Source: JAUCQB01 sp964586235
GTDB taxonomy: Bacteria > Planctomycetota > Phycisphaerae > UBA1845 > PWPN01
Assembly: GCA_964586235.1 (NCBI GenBank)
Contig: CAZPIO010000023.1
Coordinates: 1-64,000, forward strand
Direction: 5' to 3'
DNA length: 64,000 nt
Shown: positions 44,730 to 53,320 of the stretch, piece after piece
How positions within the stretch are numbered: the stretch's first letter is position 1
Layout: every line of letters begins with the position of its first letter
The notes under the pieces: model-generated
Databases searched by the model: none
Told to the model about the DNA's origin: nothing
Seen by the model: only the letters and a program-made list of their open reading frames with translations
Made by a program: the position numbers and the translations under genes

Positions 44730-45211
44730 GCTCGGGATGCCCCGTTCAACTCACTCGTCGCACCGTGGAATATGCCCCGGTGGTCAGATTCTGTCGGCGC
44801 CGTTCAGGCGAGGATCAACCCTCCAGGGCCGTCCCGCCGGCTCGCTCTGCGCACACTCCGTCCCCGTCAGCCGTCTTGGCTGATTACAGCTATACTGAAA
44901 CCGGCCTCCGTCGGTGCGGGGGCGGATGCCTAATACTATCGGCCGTCATTCCGACCGACAACAGCGTCGTCACTGCTCATATCTCGTTGCATTTTCGGGA
45001 CTAGCAGCATCTTGGGTAATGTGACAGCCCCTCCTTCTCTCCTGCTCTTACGTCGCCGGTACGTCGGACGTTCGTCCGCGGTCTCCAGGTGTGGTTCGGA
45101 GCCTGTCCGGGTCGGGCCGCCGTCCAAAAACGCTGATCGCGGGCAGCCTGAACATGCGTCTGCGTTCGGAAAACCGGTCGCCGGTCATTTGCGGGGTGTG
45201 CCCATCGCCGA
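44730..45211. other. Long leader or intergenic region after the NusG-like gene
   Basis: 482 bp without a convincing gene on either strand, between the NusG-family gene and the first sugar-nucleotide gene of the polysaccharide locus. Its position is where a promoter, leader RNA or antiterminator recruitment site would be expected. No match to the E. coli RfaH ops consensus GGCGGTAGCNTG was found by eye. Confidence 0.5.
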
Positions 45212-45811
45212 CTATCGAAGTGTCGCGAAGCTGGGAGCATCCATGGGCTCAACCTGGTCGTAAGCGACCTCAACCCCCACACTCTGCCCAAGAATGCTCA
45301 CATTCATGCACAGGCGAAACCGACTGCTGTACCTCACCACGATCCCCTCCAGCCCGACCAGCGGACCGGCGATAATCCGTCCCCACTGCCCCTCCTGAAT
45401 CCGGGGCACGACCGCAAAGTCGCCCCGCTCCTCCAGCAGCCTCTGGACCTGCCGCAGCTCAACCACAAGCTGCTCCTGGTTGACAACGTTAATGACGTGG
45501 GCAACGCGGTTCGTCCGCAACGCCATGTACCGCTGCTCCTCCGTGCCGTTAAAAAAAACGTACCCTGGGAAGACGGGGACGAGGCTGCGTGAGATGCGAT
45601 TGGTGCGCGGGCTGCGGGTGACGTGCAGCCCGAGGGGGAGGTGGTTGTAGATCCCCATTCGGGCGAGCTCTTCCGCCAGGGCTTTCTCATGCCTGGCCCG
45701 GGTATGAGCGACATACCAGCGGCCAGGCAGATCAGCAGGGATGATCAGCGTGCCGACCCCGGCACCCACCCCGCTGAGAACGAGTTCGTCGGAACGCGGC
45801 GCGTTGGACAT
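45212..45811 (-). CDS. NusG-family antitermination protein (UpxY/RfaH-like)
   Basis: 199 residues. The NGN domain has RWYVAHTRARHEKALAEELAR and LVPVFPGYVFFNG; the C-terminal KOW domain has IQEGQWGRIIAGPLVGLEGIVV. The N-terminal 30 residues are unlike housekeeping NusG. It is encoded at the head of a 32-kb polysaccharide locus read in the same direction, the typical place of UpxY- and LoaP-type proteins that keep RNA polymerase from stopping in long operons. ATG 45811 is chosen; earlier starts at 45841 and 45847 are possible and none has a strong ribosome binding site. It lies 53 bp after a pseudopilin gene. Confidence 0.85.
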   Translation of the reverse strand: MSNAPRSDELVLSGVGAGVGTLIIPADLPGRWYVAHTRARHEKALAEELARMGIYNHLPLGLHVTRSPRTNRISRSLVPVFPGYVFFNGTEEQRYMALRTNRVAHVINVVNQEQLVVELRQVQRLLEERGDFAVVPRIQEGQWGRIIAGPLVGLEGIVVRYSSRFRLCMNVSILGQSVGVEVAYDQVEPMDAPSFATLR

Positions 45812-45864
45812 GCCGGCCAGAATAGCCCCGGCCGGACACATCTGCAATCGGGCAGACGGGATGC

Positions 45865-46794
45865 TTACTGCAGATCGGGATCAGCCGCCGCGATGCTGAC
45901 CGCTTCCTTAACTCCAAAGAGCTTCAGCCAGTAGGCGTACTGGGAAACATGATCCGGCTGGCCGCTCGCCAGTCTGCGGTTGGCCAGTGATACGCCGCCC
46001 CCATGACCGTCCATGAACGCGGCGTTGGTGAATCGACCCAGATGCATCGCTCGCGCCGCGCGCCTCGGCCCCGCGGCGTCGGTGGTGTTGACGTTGTTCT
46101 TGCCCTGCGGCACGTGCAGCCCTCGCCACACGTCCATGATGCCCATCCACTCACTGGTGGGCGCGTGGAGATAGTTGTAGCGGGCCGCGGCAAGCGAATT
46201 CGCCCCGATGGACGGTGTGTTGCGATCCTCGCGCTCCGCATCCACCAGGTACACGACATCGCTCGGGCTGCGGTAAATGCTCACCCGGCAGCGAGCGGCC
46301 GTTTCAGGCCGAAAGTGGCTCAGTTGCGGCCATTCCCCTGACGGGTTCGGGGTGCCGCTGTCACCCCCCACTCGCGGACCGTCCGGGTCCATGGCATTCA
46401 CCACGTAGTCGATGAACGGATAATCGAGCGTCAGCATCCGTTCCGGGCAGTGCAGGATCTCAATCTGCCCCACCTTGAGCTGGTTGACCTTGTATCCGCT
46501 CGGAATGAACTTGACCGCCCCGACCGACCTGGCCGCGACCACCGCCCAGTTGGTCGCTTCGAAATCGTTGCACGCCCTCGGAAGGATGTCGGTGTTGGCC
46601 ATCGCGTACTGGTTGACGGCTATGCCGATCTGCCGCAGGTTGTTCAGACACACGGTGCTGCGGCCCTGGGCCCGCGCCCTCGAGAGTGCCGGCAGCAGAA
46701 TCGCCACCAGCAGGGCAATGATCGCCACAACGACGAGGACTTCGATCAAGGTGAACCCACTCCGGCCGCGCAGCTCAGGATTCGTGCGGGACAT
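45865..46794 (-). CDS. Pseudopilin-like protein, H-X10-DG type
   Basis: 309 residues. After a short leader the sequence SGFTLIEVLVVVAIIALL gives the prepilin cleavage site and anchoring helix. The globular region includes ILHCPERM. Near the C-terminus HLGRFTNAAFMDGHGGGV is the H-x-DG motif with ten residues between His and Asp-Gly, one more than in the protein at 4.3 kb. A candidate promoter lies upstream, and the NusG-like gene follows 53 bp after, so these two may share a transcript. Its role is unknown. Confidence 0.9.
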   Translation of the reverse strand: MSRTNPELRGRSGFTLIEVLVVVAIIALLVAILLPALSRARAQGRSTVCLNNLRQIGIAVNQYAMANTDILPRACNDFEATNWAVVAARSVGAVKFIPSGYKVNQLKVGQIEILHCPERMLTLDYPFIDYVVNAMDPDGPRVGGDSGTPNPSGEWPQLSHFRPETAARCRVSIYRSPSDVVYLVDAEREDRNTPSIGANSLAAARYNYLHAPTSEWMGIMDVWRGLHVPQGKNNVNTTDAAGPRRAARAMHLGRFTNAAFMDGHGGGVSLANRRLASGQPDHVSQYAYWLKLFGVKEAVSIAAADPDLQ

Positions 46795-46926
46795 GTGCCA
46801 TCCTCACAAGACCAGACCCAGGTGAGACCCAAGCGGAGCAGGCTGTCGATCAGCCGCCCCGTGACGCCCGACTACCGCGTCACCCCCAAGCACCCAGCCT
46901 GCCGGCCGGGAACCCTGCTATCCAAT

Positions 46927-46956
46927 ATGATCAGGCTTCACGCGCTTTGATGTCAA
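46927..46956 (-). promoter_or_regulatory. Predicted promoter of the pseudopilin / NusG-like unit
   Basis: Minus strand: perfect TTGACA (46951-46956), an 18-bp spacer and GATCAT (46927-46932; four of six consensus bases). It would start a leader of about 125 nt ahead of the pseudopilin ATG at 46794 and could read on into the NusG-like gene. Confidence 0.4.
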
Positions 46957-47062
46957 GCGTCTGCTTGCTTTCCCGGTCGCCCGCGCAAGGGCGAGTCCGC
47001 CGCGCCTTATTGCCGAATGCCTCTCTCGGTCCAAGGGCGTCATCAGCCCCGGCGACCACTTA

Positions 47063-48028
47063 TCACGGGGTCTCGGGCACTGCAGCAGGATCGTTGCCCG
47101 GTTTCTGGAACGTTTCCGGCCTCACGCCGAATTTCTTCAGCCAGGCAACGTAGTTCTCCAGATCCGAGCCCCTTCTCTCCAGCGGCACGCCCTGGGCGTG
47201 ACCATCGAAAAAGGCAGCGTTGACAAAACGATCAAGATGGAGCTTGCGGGCTACGCGGCGATGCCTCTGGTTGGGCGTATCATCGCGATTCAGCACTCTG
47301 CCCTGCGGCAGATGACAGCCCGCCCATGCATCCATGGCGTCGATGCCTCCGCCGACCCCGCTACCCAGCCAGTTGGCCGCGCTGGCGACTGCGCTTGGGT
47401 TGCCGCTGGCAAAGTCCGCCAATCTGCTCTGCCAGTTGATGCGTACGACCAGCGGGTTGTTCTGACCGGCGCCCAACCCGGGTGTCGGCGCCCCCTGCGG
47501 GTCCAGCTTGCTCTCTTTTTCCGCGCAAGCGATGTAGATCACATCGGACGGCCGCTTGTAGCTGTCGATTTTGACCGCCTGCTCGATCTCCAACTGGGGC
47601 CACCCCAGAATTTCATCCGGATTGAACGCATTACTCACGTATCCAAGCCACGGCACCGAACCGGTGGCTGTCCGCTCTGGATCCTGGAAAAGCTCCAACT
47701 GGTCCACTCTGAGTTGGTTGCAGGAGGTGGTGCTCCGAATCGTCTTGAACAGGCCCATCTCGCGAGCGACCACCAACGACCAGTGGTCGTTGTTGGCGGG
47801 ATCGCCGCCGCGCGGAAGCGCGCCGTTGTTCCTTGATGCGAACTGGGCCATCGCCAGACCGAACTGCTTCTGATTGCTCAGGCAAGTTGCGTTTCGTGCC
47901 TGGGCTCTGGCCCTCGACAGCGCCGGGAGCAAGATCGCGACCAGCAGCGCGATAATAGCCACCACGACGAGCACTTCGATCAGGGTGAAACCCCGAACAC
48001 GTCTGCGACTGCGGCTTCGGGTTATCAC
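47063..48028 (-). CDS. Pseudopilin-like protein, H-X10-DG type
   Basis: 321 residues, a paralogue of the neighbouring 45.9-46.8 kb gene. It begins with a basic leader and RGFTLIEVLVVVAIIALL, and near the C-terminus has HLDRFVNAAFFDGHAQGV followed by WLKKFGV, closely matching WLKLFGV in the neighbour. GTG 48028 is chosen because AGGAGG lies 9 bp upstream; TTG codons at 48034 and 48037 are too close to it. The two genes are tandem with 268 bp between them and probably arose by duplication. Function unknown. Confidence 0.88.
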   Translation of the reverse strand: MITRSRSRRRVRGFTLIEVLVVVAIIALLVAILLPALSRARAQARNATCLSNQKQFGLAMAQFASRNNGALPRGGDPANNDHWSLVVAREMGLFKTIRSTTSCNQLRVDQLELFQDPERTATGSVPWLGYVSNAFNPDEILGWPQLEIEQAVKIDSYKRPSDVIYIACAEKESKLDPQGAPTPGLGAGQNNPLVVRINWQSRLADFASGNPSAVASAANWLGSGVGGGIDAMDAWAGCHLPQGRVLNRDDTPNQRHRRVARKLHLDRFVNAAFFDGHAQGVPLERRGSDLENYVAWLKKFGVRPETFQKPGNDPAAVPETP

Positions 48029-48857
48029 GATCAACAACCTCCTGATATTCCCAGCTTCACTCTGCTACACAATTCTATCGGCTCGCTCAACCGCCGAAGA
48101 AACCACAAGTCCGTTTTCCGCAAAAGCTAACGAAACCAATCCAACTCCAACCGGCGAGGGCTCTTCGAGCAGTCTCTGGCAGGCCTGATAATTCTAGCAC
48201 GCACGCAGCACCCAGCCGCACGGCCTGCCGCGTTTTTCACCCGCCGGCCCGCACGCGCTGCCTGGCCGGCCAACCCGTTCCCTTCCGCCTCTCCACGCGC
48301 CTCCATTCAAAGTCTACCCGGCCCCAAATGTGAATTCAAGCACAAAGTAGCACTAAGTATCAGATAAAGATGCGCAGGGGCTTCAGGTGTTCACCCGCCA
48401 GCCGTGAATCCCACCGCAAAAGGACACCTCCCATCCCGCAGGCCGCCGGGATACTCGACCCCCCACACCCCCTGTCAGCCCTGTCCTCCACCCCACAGAG
48501 TACGCTTCCCTGACCCGCCAAGCCCGCTCTTCCTGACCTGCCCCGACACCCAAACGGCCAAACGCCGACCCGGACTTCTGACGGCTAACATCCTTCCGCC
48601 TTCTCCTGTTCTATCGGGGAAATCATGACGTTTCAGAAAGAAGGCAGCCTTTTCTATGGAAAGGCTCCTGCTAGGCCAGGGCAGGCCCGAAGCCCACGTG
48701 ATGACGATATCCTGTCACGACGCAGTTTTGACCGGGCGGCTGCCACTCAGGCCCCAGATGCTCCAGCGGAGGCTGCGAGTCGCTAACTTTTGCCAAACAA
48801 CCGATTGCATTCTCGCTCGCTTGATTCCCTTCCACCCCGCCCGTAGCTTAGGGACAT
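48029..48857. other. Intergenic region between divergent genes
   Basis: 829 bp without a convincing gene, between the pseudopilin (minus) and ispF (plus). A perfect 7-bp hairpin lies at 48646-48666 (AGCCTTT/AAAGGCT, 7-nt loop) without a T tail. A 69-codon frame at 48656-48865 overlaps the ispF start and has no recognisable domain. It must contain promoters for both flanking genes; none was clear enough to list. Confidence 0.5.
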
Positions 48858-49367
48858 TTGAGTAATCGGGCGTCAACAGGCATCGATCGGGTCGGAATCG
48901 GGACAGACCTGCACCGTCTGGAGCCCGGCCGCAAGCTTATCCTGGGCCACGTGCCCATCGAAAGCGACCGCGGGCCGGTCAGCCACAGTGACGGGGATGT
49001 CCTGCTCCACGCGATCATCGACGCCCTGCTGGGCGGGGCCGGCCTGCCCGATATCGGGGAGTTGTTTCCGGACACTGACCCGGCCTATAAGGGCATCGAC
49101 AGTTCGCTCCTCCTGGAACGGGCCCTCACGCAAGTGGCAGAGCGGGGGTATGCTCCGGTCAACGTGGACGTTTCGGTCCATGCCGAACAGCCAAGGCTGG
49201 GCCCGCACAAAGAGGCCATCCGCCGCGAGGTTGCCCGGCTGCTGGACCTCCCGCTCGATGCCGTGAGCATCAAGGCCAAGACCAACGAGGGCGTCGATGC
49301 CGTGGGCCGCGGCGAGGCGATCGCGTGTACGGCGATCGTCGGACTGAGGAGAAACGCGTGCCATTGA
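48858..49367 (+). CDS. ispF: 2-C-methyl-D-erythritol 2,4-cyclodiphosphate synthase
   Basis: 169 residues, the usual size. The signatures are RVGIGTDLHRLEPG (metal-binding D-x-H), SHSDGDVLLHAIIDALLG, DIGELFPDTDPAYKGIDS, and SIKAKTNEGVDAVGRGEAIA. It forms the cyclic diphosphate in the MEP route to isoprenoids, which also supplies undecaprenyl phosphate. The only suitable start is TTG at 48858, with AGGGA 6 bp upstream. The last 10 bases overlap the start of cysS, implying coupled translation. Confidence 0.95.
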   Translation: MSNRASTGIDRVGIGTDLHRLEPGRKLILGHVPIESDRGPVSHSDGDVLLHAIIDALLGGAGLPDIGELFPDTDPAYKGIDSSLLLERALTQVAERGYAPVNVDVSVHAEQPRLGPHKEAIRREVARLLDLPLDAVSIKAKTNEGVDAVGRGEAIACTAIVGLRRNACH

Positions 49368-50869
49368 GAGTCTTCAACACCCTGACGCAGAACAAGGAAA
49401 CGTTCGAAACCGTCCAGCCGGGCAAGGTCGGGATGTATGTCTGCGGCCCGACCGTCTACAAGCCCAGCCACATCGGGCATGCCGTCGGCCCGATCATCTT
49501 CGACACGGTCAAACGCTACCTGGAATTCAAGGGCTACAAGGTCACCTGGGTGGTCAATATCACCGATGTCGACGATAAGGTCATCGACGAGGCCAGGGCC
49601 CAGGGCTGCACGGTGGTGGAACTCGCCCAGCGGGTGACCGCCAGCTACCTGGATTCGCTGCGCCAACTCAACGTCACCGGCATCGATTGCATGCCCAAGG
49701 CCAGCGAAACGATCGGCGACATCATTGCCATGTGCCGGCGGCTGGTCGACAAAGGCGCGGCTTACGTCTCCGGCGGCGACGTGTATTTCGACGTCTCCAA
49801 GGACCCGGACTACGGCAAACTCTCCGGCCAGAAGCCCGAGCACCAGCAGAGCGGCACGCGCGAGCTGGCCGGCGGCGAGAAGCGCAATCCTGGCGATTTC
49901 GCCCTGTGGAAGGCCGCCAAGCCGGACGAGCCGGCGGAGGTCCAGTTCGACTCGCCCTGGGGCAAGGGCCGGCCGGGCTGGCACATCGAGTGCTCCGCGA
50001 TGAGCGCCAACATCCTCGGCGAAACCTTCGACATCCACGGCGGCGGGATGGACCTCATCTTCCCGCACCACGAGAACGAAATCGCCCAGTCGGAGACCTG
50101 CTTCGACAAGCCTTTCGTCAAATGCTGGATGCACAACGGCCTGACCCGCTTCAACACCAAGAAAATCAGCAAATCCGACCCCGAAATGCGCAAGCTGATG
50201 GAGCAGCTGGTGCTCACCAACCTGCTGTCGAAGTATTCGGGCGAGATGCTGCGGTTTTTCGTGCTGAGCACTCACTACCGCCGGCCGATCGAGTTCTCCG
50301 ACGAGGAACTGGCAGCCAAGAAGAGGGGCCTCGACGCCTTCTACCGGCTCTTCGAGCGCCTCGAACGCGTCACGGGCAGAGATCCCTACGCCGGCGGACC
50401 AGAACTGGACCCCGCCGCCTCTCCTCAGGACCCGCCGGCCCATCAAGCCTTCCTGGAGGAGTGCGTGCAGCATCGGGACCGCTTCCTCGAAGCGATGGAT
50501 GACGACTTCAACACCGGCGGGGCCACGGGTGTCCTGTTCGATTTCGCGACAGCCGTCAACCGCTTCATCGACACCGAGAAGCTGGAAGCCGGGGGCAGCC
50601 CGGAGGCCGCATCCCTGGCGATGCAGGCCATGCAGACCCTGCGCGGTCTGGGACGGATTCTGGGGCTGTTCGAGACGAAGCCGGCGGCGCCCTCAGCCGT
50701 AAGCGACACGCTGGCCGATGAACTGATGAAGGTCTTGATCGCCGTCCGCGCCGAGGCCCGCAAGGCAAAGCAGTTTACCCTGGCCGATATCATCCGTGAC
50801 CGGCTCATGGCGTTGAACATCAAGCTTGAGGACCACCCGGCCGGCACAACCTGGCGAAGGGACTCCTAG
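49358..50869 (+). CDS. cysS: Cysteinyl-tRNA synthetase
   Basis: 503 residues. The class I HIGH signature is PSHIGHAV, the KMSKS loop is KKISKSD, and zinc ligands are visible in YVCGPTVY, HIECSAM and FPHHENEIAQ. GTG 49358 is taken as the start because GAGGAG lies 6 bp upstream and it gives the family N-terminus LRVFNTLT; the frame is open from 49325. The anticodon-binding C-terminus is present and ends soon after the DxxG helices. It overlaps ispF by 10 bp. Confidence 0.96.
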   Translation: MPLRVFNTLTQNKETFETVQPGKVGMYVCGPTVYKPSHIGHAVGPIIFDTVKRYLEFKGYKVTWVVNITDVDDKVIDEARAQGCTVVELAQRVTASYLDSLRQLNVTGIDCMPKASETIGDIIAMCRRLVDKGAAYVSGGDVYFDVSKDPDYGKLSGQKPEHQQSGTRELAGGEKRNPGDFALWKAAKPDEPAEVQFDSPWGKGRPGWHIECSAMSANILGETFDIHGGGMDLIFPHHENEIAQSETCFDKPFVKCWMHNGLTRFNTKKISKSDPEMRKLMEQLVLTNLLSKYSGEMLRFFVLSTHYRRPIEFSDEELAAKKRGLDAFYRLFERLERVTGRDPYAGGPELDPAASPQDPPAHQAFLEECVQHRDRFLEAMDDDFNTGGATGVLFDFATAVNRFIDTEKLEAGGSPEAASLAMQAMQTLRGLGRILGLFETKPAAPSAVSDTLADELMKVLIAVRAEARKAKQFTLADIIRDRLMALNIKLEDHPAGTTWRRDS

Positions 50870-50996
50870 GCTTCTGGGCCTTTAGACTGTTAGACTATCA
50901 GTCTGTTGGTCTGCGAGGGTGACATCCGGCCGAACGGCCTGAGGGTCTGAAGGCCTAATAGTCCAGAGGCCTGAGAGCCTGCCCGGAGGGCATGCA
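50870..50996. repeat. Degenerate 8-bp tandem repeat
   Basis: The cysS-ruvC spacer is built of near-octamers: CTGTTAGA, CTATCAGT, CTGTTGGT, CTGCGAGG (50887-50918), and in a second block CCTGAGGG, TCTGAAGG, CCTAATAG, TCCAGAGG, CCTGAGAG (50938-50977). The pattern is about YCTGARRG. AGACT/AGTCT at its start can form a short hairpin. The repeat ends just before the ruvC ribosome binding site. Confidence 0.6.
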
Positions 50997-51539
50997 TTGG
51001 CTGACAAGAAACAAGTCATCTGCGGAGTCGACCCCGGCCTGAGACAGACCGGATACGGCGTTATTGTCGTTGACGACGAAGAAGACTCGATCCGGGTGCT
51101 GGACGCCGGCGTGGTCCGATGCAGCCGAAGCGAGACTCTCTCGCTGCGCCTGGCCGAGTTGGCGTCCGGCTTTAGCGAGGTACTCGACGATCACCGGGTC
51201 GAGCTGGTGGCCGTCGAGGAGATCTATTCGCACTACAACCGGCCGCGTACCGCCATCCTCATGGCCCACGCCCGAGGAGTGATCCTGCTGGAAGCGGCAC
51301 AGCGGGACGTCCGCGTCATCCACCTGCCGGCCACGAGTGTGAAGCGCCATGTCACCGGCAATGGGCGGGCCACCAAGGAACAAATGCAGCGAGCCGTTGC
51401 CGACGTGCTCCAGCTCCGCCAGATACCCGAACCGCCGGACGTTGCCGACGCCCTGGCGATCGCCCTGTGTGCCGCGTGCGTCATCCGGCAGCCCGCCAGG
51501 GTGGCGATAACCGACAACGACCAGCTCCTGTCCCGCTGA
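50997..51539 (+). CDS. ruvC: Holliday junction endonuclease RuvC
   Basis: 180 residues. The catalytic acidic residues are seen in CGVDPGLRQTGYG, LVAVEEIYSH and the C-terminal PPDVADALAIALCA; the basic stretch KRHVTGNGRATKEQMQ contacts DNA. It cuts Holliday junctions as a dimer with RuvAB. It begins with TTG at 50997, preceded by GGAGGG at 7-8 bp; no in-frame ATG is available. ruvA starts 8 bp after its stop. Confidence 0.95.
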   Translation: MADKKQVICGVDPGLRQTGYGVIVVDDEEDSIRVLDAGVVRCSRSETLSLRLAELASGFSEVLDDHRVELVAVEEIYSHYNRPRTAILMAHARGVILLEAAQRDVRVIHLPATSVKRHVTGNGRATKEQMQRAVADVLQLRQIPEPPDVADALAIALCAACVIRQPARVAITDNDQLLSR

Positions 51540-51547
51540 GGCCGTGC

Positions 51548-52183
51548 ATGATCGTTCGAATGACCGGCATCATCTCCGAGGTCCACGAGGGATACGTGAT
51601 CATCGACCGCGACGGCGTCGGGTACGAGGTGCTGGTCTGCGGCTATGCCGAGCCCGAACTGTCGGCCTGCCAGGGCCAGGAGCGGACGCTGCACATGATG
51701 GAATACTTCGAGGGCAGCGCCGCCGGCGGCAACCTCATCCCCCGCCTGATCGGCTTCCTGCACCCCGAGGACCGGGCGTTCTTCGAACGGTTCATCACGG
51801 TTAAAGGCATCGGCGTCCGCAAGGCTCTCAAGGCCCTTTCCCAGCCGGTGGCCGCGGTGGCCTCGGCCATCGAGTCTTCGGATGCCCGGGCACTCGGCCG
51901 GCTGCCGGGGATCGGCAAACGCGTGGCCGACCAGGTCATCGCCGAACTCAAGGGCAAGGTGATGGAGTTTGCCGCGGGCGCCGTCGATCTGGAGGCTCCG
52001 CCCGCCCCCGCCGAAGGATGGGAGCCCCAGCAGCGGGACGCCCTCGAAGTCATGGTCGCCCTCGGCGAGCGCCGAGCCGATGCCCAGCGGTGGCTGGCAC
52101 GCACCGCCCAGCTCCACCCGGGCAGCCACCCGCCGGACGAATGGATTCATCTGGCCTATCGCGTCCGAAGCAGTGAGGGTTGA
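51548..52183 (+). CDS. ruvA: Holliday junction DNA helicase subunit RuvA
   Basis: 211 residues, domains as in E. coli RuvA: OB fold (about 1-68, MTGIISEVHEGYVIID), helix-hairpin-helix region (FITVKGIGVRKALKAL and RLPGIGKRVADQVIAEL), and a C-terminal domain III (about 160-210) that contacts RuvB. It binds the junction as a tetramer. ATG 51548 gives the normal N-terminus and has GAGG 8 bp upstream, within the ruvC stop. The frame is open from 51467. Confidence 0.95.
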   Translation: MIVRMTGIISEVHEGYVIIDRDGVGYEVLVCGYAEPELSACQGQERTLHMMEYFEGSAAGGNLIPRLIGFLHPEDRAFFERFITVKGIGVRKALKALSQPVAAVASAIESSDARALGRLPGIGKRVADQVIAELKGKVMEFAAGAVDLEAPPAPAEGWEPQQRDALEVMVALGERRADAQRWLARTAQLHPGSHPPDEWIHLAYRVRSSEG

Positions 52184-52189
52184 TCGAGT

Positions 52190-53245
52190 ATGGTTCGCGA
52201 GCGCGTCATCACCACGGGATCGGTCAGTGCGGACGAGGAGCGCTTCAACGAATCGCTCCGCCCCGAGCGTCTCAATGATTGCGTCGGCCAGCGGAAGATA
52301 GTCGATCAACTTCGCATCGCCCTGGAAGCCGCGGGCAAACGGCAGGAACCGCTCGAACACGTGCTGCTGGCCGGCCCGCCGGGGCTCGGCAAGACCACAT
52401 TCGCTCAGGTCATCGCCCGCGAAATGGGCGCCACCATCCGCATTACCAGCGGCCCGGCGATCAACAAGGCCGGCGATCTCATGCACTGGCTGACGGAAAT
52501 GAAACGCGGCGACGTGCTCTTCATCGACGAGATCCACCGGCTGAACCGCTCGGTCGAGGAATTCCTCTACGCGGCCATGGAGGATTTCCGCGTCGATTTC
52601 ACCATCGACAGCGGCATCAGCGGCCGGACGGTCAACATCGCCCTCCGCCCCTTTACCCTCATTGGGGCAACGACACGTTCGGGCCTGCTGACCGCTCCCA
52701 TGCGCGACCGCTTCGGCATCCAGTTCCATTTCGAGTTCTATACCCAGGACGACCTGACCGAGGTGCTGCGGCGATCGGCCCGCAAGCTCAAGATCCAGGC
52801 GGAGGACGGTGCTTTAACCACTATCGCCGGCCGGGCTCGCGGCACACCCCGCGTGGCCAACCGGCTGCTCAAACGGACCCGCGACTACGCCCAGGTCCGC
52901 GCCGACGGCCGCTTGACCCAGACCGTCGTGGACAAGGCCCTCGCCCTGCTTCAGATCGACCATCTCGGCCTGGACGAGCTCGACCGGTCGTTTCTGACCA
53001 GCCTGATCCGCACCTACAACGGCGGACCGGCCGGGATCGAAGCCCTGGCCGCCACCCTCGGCCAGGAACGCGACACCCTCGAAGACGTGGTCGAACCCTA
53101 CCTGCTCCAGATCGGCTTCGTCATCCGCACCCGCCAAGGGCGAGCAGCCACCAAGGCTGCATACGATCACCTCGGCCTGCCGTTTACCGCCCCGACGCTC
53201 CCCGAGCAGGATGAACAGGCGACGCTCTTCGACGAGGAACTCTAG
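52190..53245 (+). CDS. ruvB: Holliday junction ATP-dependent helicase RuvB
   Basis: 351 residues, an AAA+ ATPase. Walker A is GPPGLGKTTFAQ, Walker B LFIDEIHRLN, sensor 1 GATTRSGLLTAPMRDRFG with the arginine finger, and the C-terminal winged-helix domain ends at RAATKAAYDHLGLP. It drives branch migration with RuvA. The gene starts 6 bp after ruvA, completing a compact ruvCAB cluster. Confidence 0.97.
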   Translation: MVRERVITTGSVSADEERFNESLRPERLNDCVGQRKIVDQLRIALEAAGKRQEPLEHVLLAGPPGLGKTTFAQVIAREMGATIRITSGPAINKAGDLMHWLTEMKRGDVLFIDEIHRLNRSVEEFLYAAMEDFRVDFTIDSGISGRTVNIALRPFTLIGATTRSGLLTAPMRDRFGIQFHFEFYTQDDLTEVLRRSARKLKIQAEDGALTTIAGRARGTPRVANRLLKRTRDYAQVRADGRLTQTVVDKALALLQIDHLGLDELDRSFLTSLIRTYNGGPAGIEALAATLGQERDTLEDVVEPYLLQIGFVIRTRQGRAATKAAYDHLGLPFTAPTLPEQDEQATLFDEEL

Positions 53246-53320
53246 GGCGATCCTCTGCAACCACCGCCAAATCACACGCGCGAACATCGCATTCGCAACA
53301 AGACGCCTGCATGATCCTCT

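Noticed and set aside
43290..44933. A 547-codon plus-strand frame opposite ugd
   Set aside because: Rich in His, Arg and Pro as expected for an antisense frame; ugd on the other strand is unmistakable.
48656..48865. A 69-codon frame just before ispF
   Set aside because: No recognisable domain, overlaps the ispF start and has no supporting signals.
49085..52729. Minus-strand frames of 460-500 codons opposite cysS and ruvA-ruvB
   Set aside because: The plus strand carries conserved housekeeping genes with all catalytic motifs; the opposite frames have none.
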